A program made the translations under genes and the position numbers. DNA of 64,000 bases from Plantago ovata. Its lineage: Eukaryota > Streptophyta > Magnoliopsida > Lamiales > Plantaginaceae. The stretch's first letter is position 1. The number at the start of each line of letters is the position of its first letter. Below the pieces are notes generated by a model that was not told where the DNA came from, ran no database searches, and saw nothing but the letters and a program-made list of their open reading frames with translations. The stretch is from the NCBI GenBank assembly GCA_028274465.1, contig CM051458.1:58021253-58085252 (forward strand). Reading direction: 5' to 3'. Positions 34,509 to 47,759 of this stretch are shown in pieces.

Positions 34509-36624
34509 GGCTGATTCATGACTATATTCGTTCATGATTTTTATTTACTGTTGTTGTGGATTATTATATGTATGTAAAATATATAAAATTTTCATATTTT
34601 TAATTGGATTTAAAGAAAAGAAAGATGGGTTTTTTTATTGTATGTATTTTATTTCCAGATTCTTCATATTAGATTTAAAGAAAGGAAATAAATCACATTC
34701 ATATTTTGTTTTTCCAGATTCATTTATTAGATAAATAGAAAAAGGAAAATCAAAAAAAAAAAAAAAGGAGAATGGAGTCAGTCGACTCCATCCTCACGCT
34801 GGAACAGTAACCAGCAAGGTGGAGATGGTACTCCACCGGAGCTTGGCTCCTTATCATCGTCTTTCATCTTCCTTGTTTCAATCTCTTCTTCTTTGTCCCT
34901 CAAGTAACAAGGTTGATTTAGTTTATGGGTTATGGAGTTTTGAAACTCCATTAATGGTGATTTCAAGCTTTGTAAACATAAACCTCGAATCAAACCAAAA
35001 CCATATGGAGAAGAGTCATTGGAACATGGGAAGGATGAAGCAAGCAAGAACCGGATCGAACGGAATCGATTGGGTTGATTCCGTTCAACCCGATCGGACG
35101 TTTATAAAAAAATAAAAAAATAAAAAAATAAAAAAATAAAAAAAGAATTGTTTTTCGTTTTTTCTGGGAATTGAATGCTTGCGAGTTCATCTTGGATGAC
35201 ATATGATGTTTAGAACACTATTTGGACCTTGAATTCGAAGTTGAAATGAAGATTAAAGGTTTTGGAAACTTTTCTTAGTTACAGGGACTTAATTGAAAAA
35301 TTGCAGAAAATATGTGGGTTGCTAATAGTCAAGAAGGAAGACTCCAGGGACTTGTGTCCCAATTTGACAGTTTCTGTCTTATTGGGGCTCAAGCCCTTGA
35401 ACTTCTGATTGTTGCGAATTGACCCTAGAATTTGCTGAATGTTTTCAAATTGACCCAGAAACTTAATTTTAACTTTCTGCGAATTATAAAGAGGTCCCTG
35501 GAGTTTTAGAAACTTGTTATTTAATTTATAAATGGTTTATAAATTATATTTAAACCCTCTTAACACTTTTGTAAAGTGATTAAAATGTTTAGAGACATAA
35601 ATATAAGTTTATAATATTTAGTAACATGTTTGTTAGTTTATAAATAGTTTATAAACTACATTTTAATAGTAATGTAATGCTTTGGAAGATTATATTATTA
35701 TTAAAACTTGTTTTAAATGTTTTGATAATTCTTAGAGAATTTATTAATATTTTGACTTACATATAATAATAATAATCCACAACAACTACTTATATGCTCC
35801 AACTTGGTTGTATCACATGTATTGAATGTCTACATGAGCAATTTAATATTTAAATATTGTATTTAAATATCGTTAGTCCGCTTTTATTGTATGGGTAGGC
35901 GGCACCAATTAGTTTCCGGACCGCATCTGTCATATGCATGGGTAGGCGGCACCCATTACTTGCTAGTCCGCAATTGATATGTATGAGTAGGCGGCACTCA
36001 TTACTTGTTGGACCGCATTGCATGAGCCTTGGGTAGGCGACACCCATTATGTGATGCATGTTAGGGATCTTGGTCAAGCGATTAAATATCCCATTTAAAT
36101 GTTCCCCAATTAATTTAAGTCTCGATTAAATCGCATGATGTCACCCATCATAATTGAAGGTTAAATGGACTTACTAATCTCGTGGGTAATATGCACCATA
36201 GTGCTTACTCCGTTTGCCGTAAGAAAGTTGTCTTCATAGGGCCATTGTTGGTGTCGTATGATGGTTATGACTTACTTGAATTATGTCGAGTCGCCATAGC
36301 GTCAGACATATTTTGAGGACATCGATCAAAATGGTTTTGATCAACCAAGAGTTGTATTGTACAATTGGTTTGGAGACCTACCTGTTTGGTTATTATAGTG
36401 ATCAGTCATAACTGGGGCTATAATAGTGCAAGCATGGATCTTGGCTCACTATAACTATTATAAAATGATGGTTCGTACTCTCTAAAGGGGTCAGGAGTAT
36501 GTGAAAATAGTGAGAACTGAATAAAGCTAAAGTCCTAGTTTATTTAGTCGCTGATTGTGATCATAGAAGTTATTTTAGAGTATTAATTTCAGTTTTATTT
36601 ATTTACTTCTCTAGGTCTGAAAAG
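34509..36624 (+). other. Copia-2 untranslated leader
   Basis: About 2.1 kb without a convincing ORF separates PBS and gag ATG. It contains a poly-A/AAATAA run (35107-35142), an inverted repeat ACGGAATC/GATTCCGT near 35060, AT-rich sequence, and a hairpin repeat array at 35888-36050. Leaders of this length are unusual and must carry a translation-enabling or packaging role if the element was active (inference). Confidence 0.7.
35888..36050 (+). repeat. about 46-bp hairpin repeat array in the Copia-2 leader
   Basis: Four units start near 35891, 35938, 35983 and 36028. The core is ATGGGTAGGCGGCACCCAT: stem ATGGGT/ACCCAT around loop AGGCGGC. Unit 3 has ATGAGT/ACTCAT, a compensated change. Units 1-3 are followed 10-12 bases later by CCGC, complementary to GCGG of the loop. 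Unit 4 has loop AGGCGAC and no following CCGC. Confidence 0.85.
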
Positions 36625-39600
36625 ATGGCCAATTTATCCATAAGAATGATCTTGGAGAAATGCACTCTTACTGGTCCAAACTTTATGGATTGGATCCGTA
36701 ACATTCGTTTGGTGCTTAGGCAAGAGAAAATTGAGTACGTCTTGGACGAACCAATCCCCACTCCTCCTACTGTTGCTGCTGAGCTTGCTAAGTTTGACAA
36801 AGTTGCTCACCAGAAGCACAAAGATGATGCTGCTAATGCACAGTGTGTTATGCTAGCTGCAATGACTATGGAGCTGCAAAGGCAACATGAAAACATGATG
36901 CCATATGAAATGCTTGTGCACCTCAAAAGCCTCTTTGGAACTGTTTCTAAGAGTGTTGAATTTGATCTTCTTAGAGAAATCTTCAAAATGAGGATGTCTG
37001 AAGGAGGGAATGTGTCTGAACACGTGCTCAAGATGATTGGACTCATTGAGAAACTGGCAACTGCTGGAATCAAATTTGAGAACCGTGTTTCAGTCATCAT
37101 CATCCTTCAATCATTGCCGGATTCATATTCCACATTCATCATGAATTACAATATGAATGCCAAGGATGCTACACTTCCTGAAGTCCATAATATGCTTAAG
37201 ACCTATGAACAGGCTCAACCTAAGAGGAAGTTTGTTATGTTGGTTGGATCATCTGCGAAGGCTCACCCTAAGGGCTATGGCTCAAAGGGTAAGACTAAGC
37301 AAACCAAGAAGCCAAAGATTGGACCTAAGGCTAAGGTTTTTAAGTGTAAGGCTGGAAATCAGAAGAAGGTGGTGAACATGGAGAAGGAGACGTGTCTTTA
37401 CTGCAAGCAGAAAGGACACTGGAAGAGAGACTGCCCAAAGGCAATTGCTGATGGAGTTGTGACCACGCATGGTGCATCTGGCTCCCATCAAGGTATGTTT
37501 GTCATTGAGATAAATATGTCTACACAAAACTCGAATTGTTGGGTATTGGATACTGCTTGTGGCTCACACATTTGTAACAATTTGCAGGGGCTCATTGATA
37601 GCCGACAGGTTAGACCAAGGGAAATTGATCTACGTGTAGGAAATGGATCGTCCGTTGCTGCCCTACGTGTTGGAACTTATAGATTAAATTTACCCTCGGG
37701 TTTTGTTTTAGAATTGAATAATTGTTATTTCGTTCCTTCTATTGTAAGAAACATTATTTCCATTCCTATGTTAGACAATGAAGGGTTTTCCTTCCGTTTT
37801 GCCAATAATAATTGTTATTTTTCGCATAATGGTATTGATATTGGAAATGCTCCTCTTATGAATGGTTTGTACGTACTTGAATGTAGACATAATTTATTTC
37901 ATATACAAAACAAACGACCAAAGCTTGATAATTCAAGAAATATCACTTACTTGTGGCATTGTAGACTTGGTCACATTAATGAGACAAGAATTGCAAGGTT
38001 AAGAAAGTTAGACTATTTAGCACCATTTGATTTTGAATCATATGGGAATTGTGAATCATGTCTTAAAGGAAAAATGATCAAGAAACCTTTTTCCGGAAAA
38101 GGTACTCGTGCTAAACAAGTACTTGAGTTAGTTCACTCTGATGTGTGTGGACCTTTTAAAATTCAAGCTAGGGGTGGGTATTCTTACTTCATAACCTTTA
38201 CCGATGATTTCTCTAGGTTTGGCTATGTGTATCTTATGAAACACAAATCTGAAGCTTTTGAGAAATTCAAAGAATATAAGGTTGAAGTAGAGAAACAACT
38301 TGAAAGAAGTATTAAGACTCTTCGATCAGATCGAGGAGGAGAATACTTAAGTAAGGAATTTTTGGATTACTTAAAGCTTAATGGAATTCAATCACAATGG
38401 ACTCCACTAGGAACACCACAAATGAATGGTGTTTCTGAGAGGAGAAACCGAACTTTGTTAGACATGGTAAGATCCATGATGAATTTCACAACTCTTCCAA
38501 TCTTCTTATGGAGATACGCGTTACTAGACTCAATCTATATTCTGAATAGGGTTCCATCCAAATCAGTCGAGAAAACACCGTATGAGTTATGGTATGGCAA
38601 GAAGCCAAGTCTTTCACATATGCATGCCTGGGGTTGTCCAGCATATGTTAAAATAATGCTCGCAGGGAAACTGGAACCCAAAAGTGAGAAATGTCATTTT
38701 ATTGGATATCCTAAGGAGACCAAGGGTTACTACTTCTATCTGCCTGAGGAACATAACATCACTGTTTCCAGACAGGCTGCCTTTCTGGAAGATGATTATG
38801 TCTTCAAGCAACATAGTAGAAATGAGATAGAACTCAAGGAAATCCAAGAACAAGAAAATAATATTGAGGTTAATGAATTGTCAAATAGTTATGACAATGA
38901 TTCAGTGGGAGCTCAAGGAGGATCTTATGGCTCGAGCACATCTATGGGAAGATATCTGCCAGTCAGTGGGAGCATTTTAGGAAACTTGACTAATTCCCAA
39001 AATGCCCCTACCAAGCCGACATTGACTGAACCGACTGGAACGGTTCAACATGTCATGTCGGAACCAACTCCCCAGGATACAGTTGCAACCGTTGCACCTG
39101 AACCACGTGCAACTGTGGCATCTGACCCGCCTTCAACTGTTCAACAGATTGAACAAGTTGAACCATCTCACAATCAGGATATACAACCAATACAGCCAAA
39201 CAAACCCGCACTCCATCGGTCTAAAAGGTTAGAAGTGAAAGCTTCCAAGAAGATAAGTTTACTCTTGGAGTATGACAAGTTTGAACTTGACTTATCTCAC
39301 AAAGATGACCCTAAGACTTACAAAGAAGCAATGTTGGACATTGATTCAAGAAGGTGGCAAGAAGCCATGAAATCCGAAATAAACTCAATGTATGAGAATC
39401 AAGTATGGGACTTGGTTGATGCACCAGAAGGGGTTAGACCTATCGGTTGCAAATGGATTTTCAAGAGGAAAACAGATGCTGATGGCAACATACAGACATA
39501 CAAGGCTAGGCTGGTGGCGAAAGGTTATAGTCAAGGATATGGTATCGATTATGACGAAACCTTTTCACCAGTAGCCAAGCTTAAGTCTATTCGAATTTTA

Positions 39601-39705
39601 CTTGCTATAGCAGCATACTATGATTATGAGATTTGGCAAATGGATGTGAAAACTGCTTTCCTTAACGGAAATCTCGAGGAAGAGGTGTATATGATACAAC
39701 CAGAA
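36625..39705 (+). pseudogene. Copia-2 gag-pol, truncated in RT by Sire-2
   Basis: ATG 36625 opens an uninterrupted frame of about 1027 codons. Gag (LTGPNFMDWIRNIRLVLRQE) is followed by a CCHC knuckle (CLYCKQKGHWKRDC), a protease with DTACGSHI, integrase HHCC (LWHCRLGHIN; CESCLKGK), and DDE core (VHSDVCG, LRSDRGGEY, GVSERRNRT). A Pro/Thr-rich linker leads to RT through CKWIFKRK and MDVKTAFLNG, ending at YMIQPE. The frame is intact up to the insertion point, so the element was probably alive, or nearly so, when Sire-2 landed. Copia proteins of this type cut, copy and integrate the element. Confidence 0.93.
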
Positions 39706-41357
39706 TGCTAGGAATCTTGTAATTTTGATGAGCAATTAACCATGCTAAATTAAGGAAAGTCCAGTAATTAGTACTCTTAAGGTCCATAGGAATTTAGAAT
39801 TTTAAGGACATTGTAAAAGAGGAACGTTTGCTGATGACTTAGATTAGGTGTTAGTTAAGATGGTTTTTACCGTGTATGATGTATTTTATTTTCTGAAAAG
39901 AAAATAACTTATTGATGCTGAAGCTTATGATGTATCTTATTTTCTGAAAAGAAAATAACCTATTGAAGCATTTGCTGACGATGTAATTTGTTTTTACAAA
40001 CAACCTATTGAAGCATTTAGAAACCGCTCAGAATCTTGAAGACTTTTGAAGATCTGAAGACTTGAAGAATTCGAAGATCTGAAGACTAGAAGATTGCTGA
40101 AGACTGGCATCTACAAAGACACGTGTTGCTCAGAAAGTGGAAAATTCACCAACAGCATTGCATAAGTGAAAATCTGAAAGACAGAGTAGGTTGTGCTTGT
40201 TGAAACTGAGACTAACCACTTGCTGATGGAACATATGTGACCCCTTGCTGAAAGTACTTGAATTTGCGCTCCAATGTTACTGTTTGAATTCTATTCAAAT
40301 ATGCATTAAATGCAAAGCTTACACGCGAAGGACATGAAGACTAGAAGACAAACAAAGACGCTGCTGAAAGTACAAAAGCAAGATAGTGACATGTTAAGGA
40401 ACAAAAGCCTTAGGATTTGAAATTCAAACGGCTCCTTACTTGCACTATAAATAGAGGTCATCCGGCGAAGAGTTGAAGTGTGTCAACAACGTGATCAAAC
40501 TCTCACTTGTGCTTAAAACTCACATACCTTCAAACTCTCTACAACTGCCATTGATCCGTTCCAAGACTTAAAGCTTGAAAAAGCTATTTGTGAAGAAGTA
40601 GAACAAACTCGGCTAAGAAATTAGTTAAGTGTTCTTTCTTTCGAACAAGAACAAGTCTTGACACCAGAAACAATCAAACTTGTTTACTGCAAAGTATTCC
40701 AAGTTGTGTTTCTTAGATTACTTGTTGTAACTGAATAAGTTATAATTAAGTTATCTCACCCCAAAACTCTCTAACTGAAAATACACCCTTTCAGGCGTGA
40801 TATTCAGGGGGAACTTAATCGAGCATAGTTTTGCTGATTAAAAGTACCAAGTTTGGTGGAGAACAAGGTTACGTTCTCTAGATTAGGTTGGACACAAAGC
40901 AAGTGTGCTTTGGTTTCTGTTGAATCGCTCTAGATAGGAGATTGTAAGAAACTTCAATCATATCTTAGTGGATTCAGTCCTAGAAAGGACGAAGTGGATT
41001 AGTTGAGAGATTACGCCACTCTCAGATACCACTATAAAAGTGTTTGTGTGATTTACTTACTGTACTTAGTTTTAAGCAATTCATATCTATCTGTACACAG
41101 TCACTCACATCACTTGCTGAAACCTTTACTTACTGAAAAAGCACTTATTGTATCAAAGACTTCCGCTCTCTGATTTTAAGTATCAGCAAACCAAGCTACT
41201 GTAAAGTAACTTACGCTTGCTGAGAAAGTTAAGTATCAGCAAACTCATTACTGAAAAGTAATAAGCACTTGCTGAGAAAGTTTTAAACGATGAAAGTTTG
41301 AAAAGACTATTCACCCCCCCCCCTCTAGTCTTTTCTTGTTGTTTAAAGGGACCAACA
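39706..41357 (+). repeat. Sire-2 5' LTR
   Basis: 1652 bp, from TGCTAGGAATCTTG (TGTTAGG in the 3' copy) to GGGACCAACA. TATA box TATAAATA at 40446-40453. It carries an internal direct repeat around TATGATGTATTTTATTTTCTG and TATGATGTATCTTATTTTCTG near 39880 and 39930. Confidence 0.93.
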
Positions 41358-41359
41358 AG

Positions 41360-41371
41360 TGGTATCAGAGC
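41360..41371 (+). other. Sire-2 primer binding site
   Basis: TGGTATCAGAGC two bases after the LTR, complementary to initiator-Met tRNA; typical for Sireviruses. Confidence 0.92.
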
Positions 41372-41469
41372 AGGAGGTTCTTTAACCTTCAACACTGAAC
41401 CTAGATCCCCTTAGGTGCTTTCCGTAAATCACTCTCACTTGATCAGTTTGGTAGTGCTTTGCTGACAGG

Positions 41470-43890
41470 ATGTCTTTAGGAGATGCTCCCTTGCTGAAGC
41501 TGGAAAATTACGAGAAATGGTGAAACAACATGATGCTACATCTTGAGGCCATTAGTGATGAGATGGTCACCGTCATTAATGATGGACCTATCAAGATCAC
41601 TAAGGTTGGAAGGAGTTTCCCTCACAAGACCACTGAAGCTGGAAAGGAAACTATCCTAGGCGAACCATCAGATACGGTTGTTCCAAAACCAAGAGAGGAA
41701 TGGACTTCTGACGAAGCTAAGAGATTCCGTCTTGATGGCCAAGCAAGAAATATCATCATTCGATCAACTCCAGATACCATACAGTGCAAACTGTGGGGTG
41801 CTAAGACTGCTAAGGAGGCTTGGAAAATGGTTCAAGATCTTTGTGCTGGATATGACAAGACCAAGAAAAACAAACTTGAAGTACTTAAATTAAAGTTTCA
41901 AAACTTTAAGCAAGGTACAAACGAGTCACTGGAAGACTTGGATTTCAGATTCACAACTCTGGTTAGTGAAATGGCAGCCTTGGGTGTTGGAAATCTTTAC
42001 TCAGATTCTGAGAAAGTGAAAACTATCATCAGAAGTCTGAATCAAGAATGGATCCACACTCAGAACTTCTACTATAATCAAGGAATGCCAGACATTAAAC
42101 CAACAGAGGTTTTCTCTCATCTTGCTACTGTCAATTATGAGACAAAGCAAAGAGAAAGTGTATTTGCTGAAAAATCGCAAAACATTGCTCTTGCTGCAAA
42201 GCCATCATCTTCTGAAAAGAAGAATGAAAAAGAACCTACTGATGAAAACGCTTTGGTTGTCAAAAACATGAAGAAATTCATCAGCAAGGAACTTGAAAGG
42301 CGAAAAGCAAAAGAGAAGCTGAAAAAAGCATCTTGGTAACAACTACCATAAGTACAAGAATGAGACTAGCTCGCTGAACAAGCAAGCTCAGCAAGCTACA
42401 TCATCAGAAGAACCAGCAGTTGGAAATGATCTATGTTTTTACTACAAAAAGCATGGACACTTCAAAGCTAATTGCCCTTTGCTGAAAGGCAAATCTGCTG
42501 AAAGAAGAAGAAGTTCAAAAGAGCTTTTATTGCTGAAGAAAAGAAGAAGCTTCAAGCAAAAATCGATGCATTGTGCATTGATACTAGCTCCGAAGACAGT
42601 GAGGATGAAAGTTCAGACACCGACGATGAAGAAGCCACTCTAGACGTGGATATTGGCAAAAAAGTTTGTCGAATAGCTATGGAAGCTTATCCAGATGTGT
42701 CAAACTACGAATTCTGCCTCATGGCCGGTCAGGTAAACAACCCTACCTCTGACTCAGACTCAGAAAGTGAAGACGAGATTGACCTTGATAAGATTCAAGG
42801 AGAAATCGAACGATATGAGAAAACTCTGAGCAAACAGCAAGAGAAACTACAATTTGTTGAAACTCTGACCAAGCAGACTACTGAAAAGTACGTCTTGCTG
42901 AAGGAAGAGACAGAAGAAAAGTATGCTAAAATAAGGCGTCTTAAGAAGTTGATTGTTGAGGCTGCAGAGAAAAATTCTCAAATGGCATTAGAACTGGAAG
43001 AATATCAGTCCTCAATTCTAAAGTTACTTGCTGAAATTCAAGAGATGAAAAAGATGAAAATCAATTTCAAATCCTATGTGGACGCAAGTAATACGCTGAC
43101 TGAACTAAACTCTTATTTGAGAGATCCATCTCAGAAAGAAGGTTTAGGAGCAACGTACGAAGGTGATAACGTAGAAATCTTGAGTAAAGATAAATCACCA
43201 ATTTCCTTTGTACGTGCTGCTGATAGTGGTCTACCAGAACTCTATCAGATTGGTCAATCTAAGGTTACTGAAACATGCAATCAAGTACCTATGACCATAA
43301 AGCCCGCTGTTGCTACTCAAAGTAACAAGACTTTAAAATGAAAACAGGTTGCTGAGAAGAAAACTGGAAAGGAAAAGGATGTTGTGAAGCATCCCGCCAA
43401 ACAAGTTGCTGAAAAGCAAGTTGTTAAGACTAAAGGCAAGATTACTAAAACTAATCAGAAGTCCTTTGCTGACAAACCTGAATCAAGTAAGGTTGCTGAC
43501 GCTAAAGCTCAGCATTCTCCGAAAAGTGGACTAGGTTTCAAAACCAAGCAAAGTCAACTCTTTCATGAGTACAAGCAAATTCAGCAAAGATACTTCAAAG
43601 AGATGAAGAAAATCAAGCCTAAGAATTCTGAAAAGAATCTTAATGCTAGGGGTAGAAGGAACCTTGCTAGAAAAGAACTTACTGAAAAGTATGTTCAGCA
43701 AAAAGGTCAACCGAGCAAGACACCACATCAGAAAGTGGATTTGACCAGTACGAGTCAAAAGTCTTTCAGCTCAAAACCTCCTAGTTCCTCAGCAAGTAGA
43801 AAACAAGTCAAAGTTGAAAAACTTAAGACTTGGGTTTCCACTGGACGCATTCTTGAACATGTTAATGGACATCCATCATTGAATAATTAA
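41470..43890 (+). pseudogene. Sire-2 gag, broken
   Basis: ATG 41470 (MSLGDAPLLKLENYEKW) is stopped at once by TGA 41521-41523; the frame then continues to 42338 with the gag core (EWTSDEAKRFRLDGQARNII; LGVGNLYSDSEKVKTIIRSL). After a frame change comes a knuckle, CFYYKKHGHFKANC (42434-42475), in which the second Cys of CCHC is Tyr. Then follow an acidic block (42571 on), a coiled coil (EKTLSKQQEKLQFVETLTKQ) to 43341, and a basic Lys/Gln-rich tail to 43890. A large gag with coiled coil is a Sirevirus trait. It would form the particle and bind RNA if intact. Confidence 0.85.
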
Positions 43891-43913
43891 CTTGTTTGCT
43901 CTTGATTGTGCAG

Positions 43914-46900
43914 ACTTCAGCCACGGAGACAAACGATGCAATCTGGCACTTTGATAGTGGTTGTGGAAAGCACATGACGGACAACAAGAATAACCTTAAA
44001 ACTATAGACAATGGTCTAAAGGTCCAACAATAAGGTTTGCTGGTGGAGGCTCCGGTTCTACAAAAGGCTATGGTGATGTGAAGTTAGGATGCATAACCAT
44101 TACTGGAGTTCTTTATGTCAAAAATCTTAAGTTTAACCTTTTCAGCATGAGTCAGTTTGCTGACAAAGGATACTTCATCGAAATTAAAAGTGATGAATGT
44201 AAACTTGTAGATTTCGAGACTAAAAAAGTAATAATGATTGCAAGAAGATCAGGAGGCTTGTACACCGTTGATTGGTCTTCAGCAATTGTTGAAAAATGCC
44301 TTGTCTCAGATCATGATTGCCTTGCTGAAAAAGCATGGTTTTGGCATAAACGAACAAGTCATCTAAACTTCAAGACGCTGAATAAGCTGTCTAAAAAGGC
44401 ACTTGTAGTTGGATTACCTAGGGTTACTTTTAAGAAGGATGGTGTTTGCAATGCATGTCAGCAAGGAAAGCAAACCAAATCTTCTTTCAAGAACAAGGCA
44501 GTACCGTCAACTACAAAACCTTTACAACTCTTGCTCATGGACTTGTTTGAATCTTATTCAACAAGCTATGCTGGTAAGAAGTATGGTCTAGTCGTGGTAG
44601 ATGACCCAAGATTCACTTGGGTAGTATTCATCAAGCACAAATCTGAAACCAATACTGAAATACCTAACTTGCTGAATAAGCTTGAAGTCATGAAAAATGA
44701 CAAGGTAAAAGTCATAAGGACAGACCATGGTACTGAGTTTGTAAACCAGTACATAACTGAATATTGTACCTCAAAAGGTATACAACATCAGTTATCCTCA
44801 GTAAGAACACCTCAACAAAACGGTGTTGCTGAACGGAAGAATCGTACCCTGAAAGACGCGGCAAGAACAATGCTTGCTGACACTGAAATAAGCGAGGCTT
44901 ATTGGGTTGAAGCGATTAATACCGCCTGTTATACTCAAACAGATGTTTGATTACTAAGGAATACAACAAAACTCCTTATGAATTGTTTGTTGGAAGACCT
45001 CCTAACATCACTCATCTCAGAGTATTTGGTTGCAAGTGTTTCGTTCTTAATAATGGTAGAGAATACCTAAGAACATTTCAACCAAAGGCAGACGAAGCGA
45101 TATTTCTTGGCTACTCCTTGCATAGTAAAGCTTACAGAGTTTACAACAAAAAGGCACAAAAGATTGAAGAATCAGTGCATGTTGTATTCTACGAAAAGTC
45201 ACAAGGTGTGCCTGCTGAAGAAGAAATATCAGAATGTATGAAAAAGCTAATCATACATGAGCAAAGAACTGAGTCTGATGCTAGGCAAATCAAGTCAACT
45301 GAACTAAATGATGATTCTGACAATGACTGTCCTCCCCCTAGTCATGACAAGATACATATAGTTCACGACAAAGAATTTTCAGCAAAAGACGCGGTTGCTC
45401 CGGAAGTTGCTGAAATTACGCAATCTCCAGTGCCTGCTGATGAACTACCTCAATCAAGCAATGTTGAACAAGCAGTTGCTGATGAACAAATCTCAGCAGA
45501 GACACAAATTCCCAGTAATACTGAACAAGTACATACTGAAGAGTCACATGCTGATGAGCAAACATATCCTGATCCAACAAACAGAAAACCTGTTAATAAA
45601 TGGATTAGAGATCATCCCTCTACGGATATCATTGGCGATATTAATAAACGCCAAGTGATTAGATCCAAAGCTACTCATGGACTTGCTGAAGAAGCAACTG
45701 TCGTAGAAGTAGAATCATTGTTCTCTTGCTTTGTTTCAGAAATTGAACCTAAAACCATAGAAGAAGCTTTAAAGCATTCTGAATGGATAAAGGCAATGCA
45801 AGAAGAACTGGATCAATTTGAAAGAAACAAAGTCTGGAAACTTGTGCACTTGCTGAAGACAAGAAAGCTATTGGTACAAAGTGGGTGTTCAGAAACAAGC
45901 TGAGCGAGTCTGGTGAAGTAACAAGAAATAAAGCACGTTTAGTTGCTCAAGGTTACTGTCAGACTGAAGGATTGGACTATGATGAGTCTTATGCACCAGT
46001 TGCAAGATTGGATGCAATTAGGCTTTTCTTGGCCTTTGCTGCTCACAATGACTTCATTGTTTACCAAATGGATGTTAAAAGTGCATTCTTAAATGGTGAA
46101 CTTGCTGAAGAAGTCTACCTAGAACAACCCCCTGGCTTTGAACTTCCCTCAGAAATCAAGATGGTATACAAGCTTCAGAAAGCTGTATATGGTCTAAAGC
46201 AAGCACCAAGAGCATGGTATGATACCTTGGCTAAGTTCTTGCTGGAAAATGGTTTCAAGAAAGGTGAAGTTGACAAAACCTTATTTACCATGAACCATGA
46301 TGGTAAAATATTCTTAGTTCAAATTTATGTGGATGACATAATTTTTGGATCTAAGGACAAGCAACTTTGTGATGATTTTGCCAAACTCATGACAAATAAG
46401 TTTGAAATGAGTATGATGGGAAAATTGAATTACTTCCTAGGATTGCAAGTCAAGCAACTCAAAGATGGAATATTCATAAATCAAGCAAAGTATGCGAAAG
46501 AAATGCTCATAAAGTTTTGGATCAAAGAGGATGAGAAACCTGAAAAGATCCCTATGAGTGTTGGTACCAAATTGGGCTATACTAAAGAGGACAAAAGTGT
46601 TGAAGAACACAAGTATAGGAAGCTCATTGGTTCCTTGTTGTATCTAACAGCAAGTAGACCTGACATTCAGTATGTTGTTTGTGTGTGTGCAAGATTCCAA
46701 TCTGATCCAAGAGAATCACACTACAAAAAGGCAATCAAGATACTGAAATATGTTAAAGGTATCCTAAAGATTCTGGACTTGAATTGGTTGGTTATTCTGA
46801 TGCTGATCATGGAGGATCAACTCTTGATAGAAAAAGTACCTCTGGAACTTGTCAGTTTTTGGGTACTAGATTAATATCATGGTTCAGCAAGAAGCAAACC

Positions 46901-47254
46901 TGTGTTGCCAATTCATCTACTGAATCTGAATACATTGCAGCTGGTTGTTGCACAGCTCAAATCCTATGGATTCAGCAACAATTAAGAGATTATGGTATTT
47001 CTGCAAAGAAAACACCAATCTTTTGTGATAATACAAGTGCTATTGCAATCACGCAAAACCCTAAGTTTCACTCTAGGACTAAGCACATTGATATTAGACA
47101 TCATTTCATTAGAGATCATGTGGAAAAAGGTGATATTGAGGTTGTGAAAGTAGGCACTGATGATCAGCTTGCTGATATCTTTACCAAGCTCCTACCGGAT
47201 AATAGGTTCGCAATGCTAAGGTATAACCTTGGATTGATTGAACTACCTCAATAA
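43914..47254 (+). pseudogene. Sire-2 pol (protease, integrase, RT, RNase H), broken
   Basis: The protease starts near 43914 with WHFDSGCGKHM. Integrase (44078-44950) has WHKRTSHLN, CNACQQGK and DDE residues in LLMDLFE, IRTDHGTEF and GVAERKNRT; the usual DDFSRF is shortened to DDPRF. The frame changes near 44945, then a linker rich in Ala-Asp-Glu leads to RT. RT breaks frame near 45890 and continues with [10 protein letters not shown] and YVDD (46326-46337). RNase H (46784-47254) has SDADHGG, TESEYIAA and CDNTSAIA. At least four frame breaks inactivate it. The order protease-integrase-RT-RNase H is that of Ty1/copia. Confidence 0.92.
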
Positions 47255-47700
47255 AGGATACAATTGGCAGAATGCTGAAACAGGTATTCAGCAAGCCAAA
47301 GTATTCCTGTTTAAAAGATTCAGTCACTGATTTCTTCTAAGAAATGATAAGTCACTACATGATTGCTGAAACAGGCATTCATCAAGTAATTCCTTCAAAA
47401 CGGGTATTTGTTAGGAAACTTGATCACTTGCTGAGACAGGCACTCAGTAAGAGAAAGAACTTAAGGATTGCTGAAAAAGGCATTCAGACAATCAAAGATA
47501 CTGAAACAGGTATTCAAGTATCAAAGGAATTTTCCGAGACGGGAAATCAGAAAAAGAGCAAAGCTCATCTCTCAGATTTTACCAAAGGATATCTCAAGTA
47601 CAAAAGAATTTACTGATACGGGAAATCAGAAATATCTTTTAAACTTAAGAAATTATGAGATATCTAAGTAAGGGGGAACTTTCAGCAAGTATCTAGGATG
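47255..47700 (+). repeat. Sire-2 post-pol spacer with dispersed short repeats
   Basis: The word TGCTGAAACAGGTATTCAG recurs in variants near 47272, 47364, 47430, 47467 and 47501, and a shorter GAGACGGGAAATCAG form near 47540 and 47615. Spacing is irregular (35-90 bp). No stable reading frame accounts for it. Confidence 0.7.
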
Positions 47701-47759
47701 TTAATTCAAACTCGCTGAAAAGATTCTTGTCTATCTCAGCAAGCAATCTATCCCTTAAA

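Larger units (their letters stand above)
32583..39705 (+). mobile_element. Copia-2, left part of a long-LTR copia element
   Basis: It comprises an LTR, PBS, long leader and gag-pol until Sire-2 interrupts it in RT. It resumes at 56554-56674 and is cut again by the Gypsy-A element; the 3' part is outside the window. The insertion site lies in the third caulimovirid regulatory copy, with ATTTT (32578-32582) as the predicted target duplication. Confidence 0.88.

Noticed and set aside
34778..35202. Overlapping ORFs on both strands in the Copia-2 leader
   Set aside because: No domain, overlapping on opposite strands, near a poly-A/AAATAA run; probably chance or remnants.
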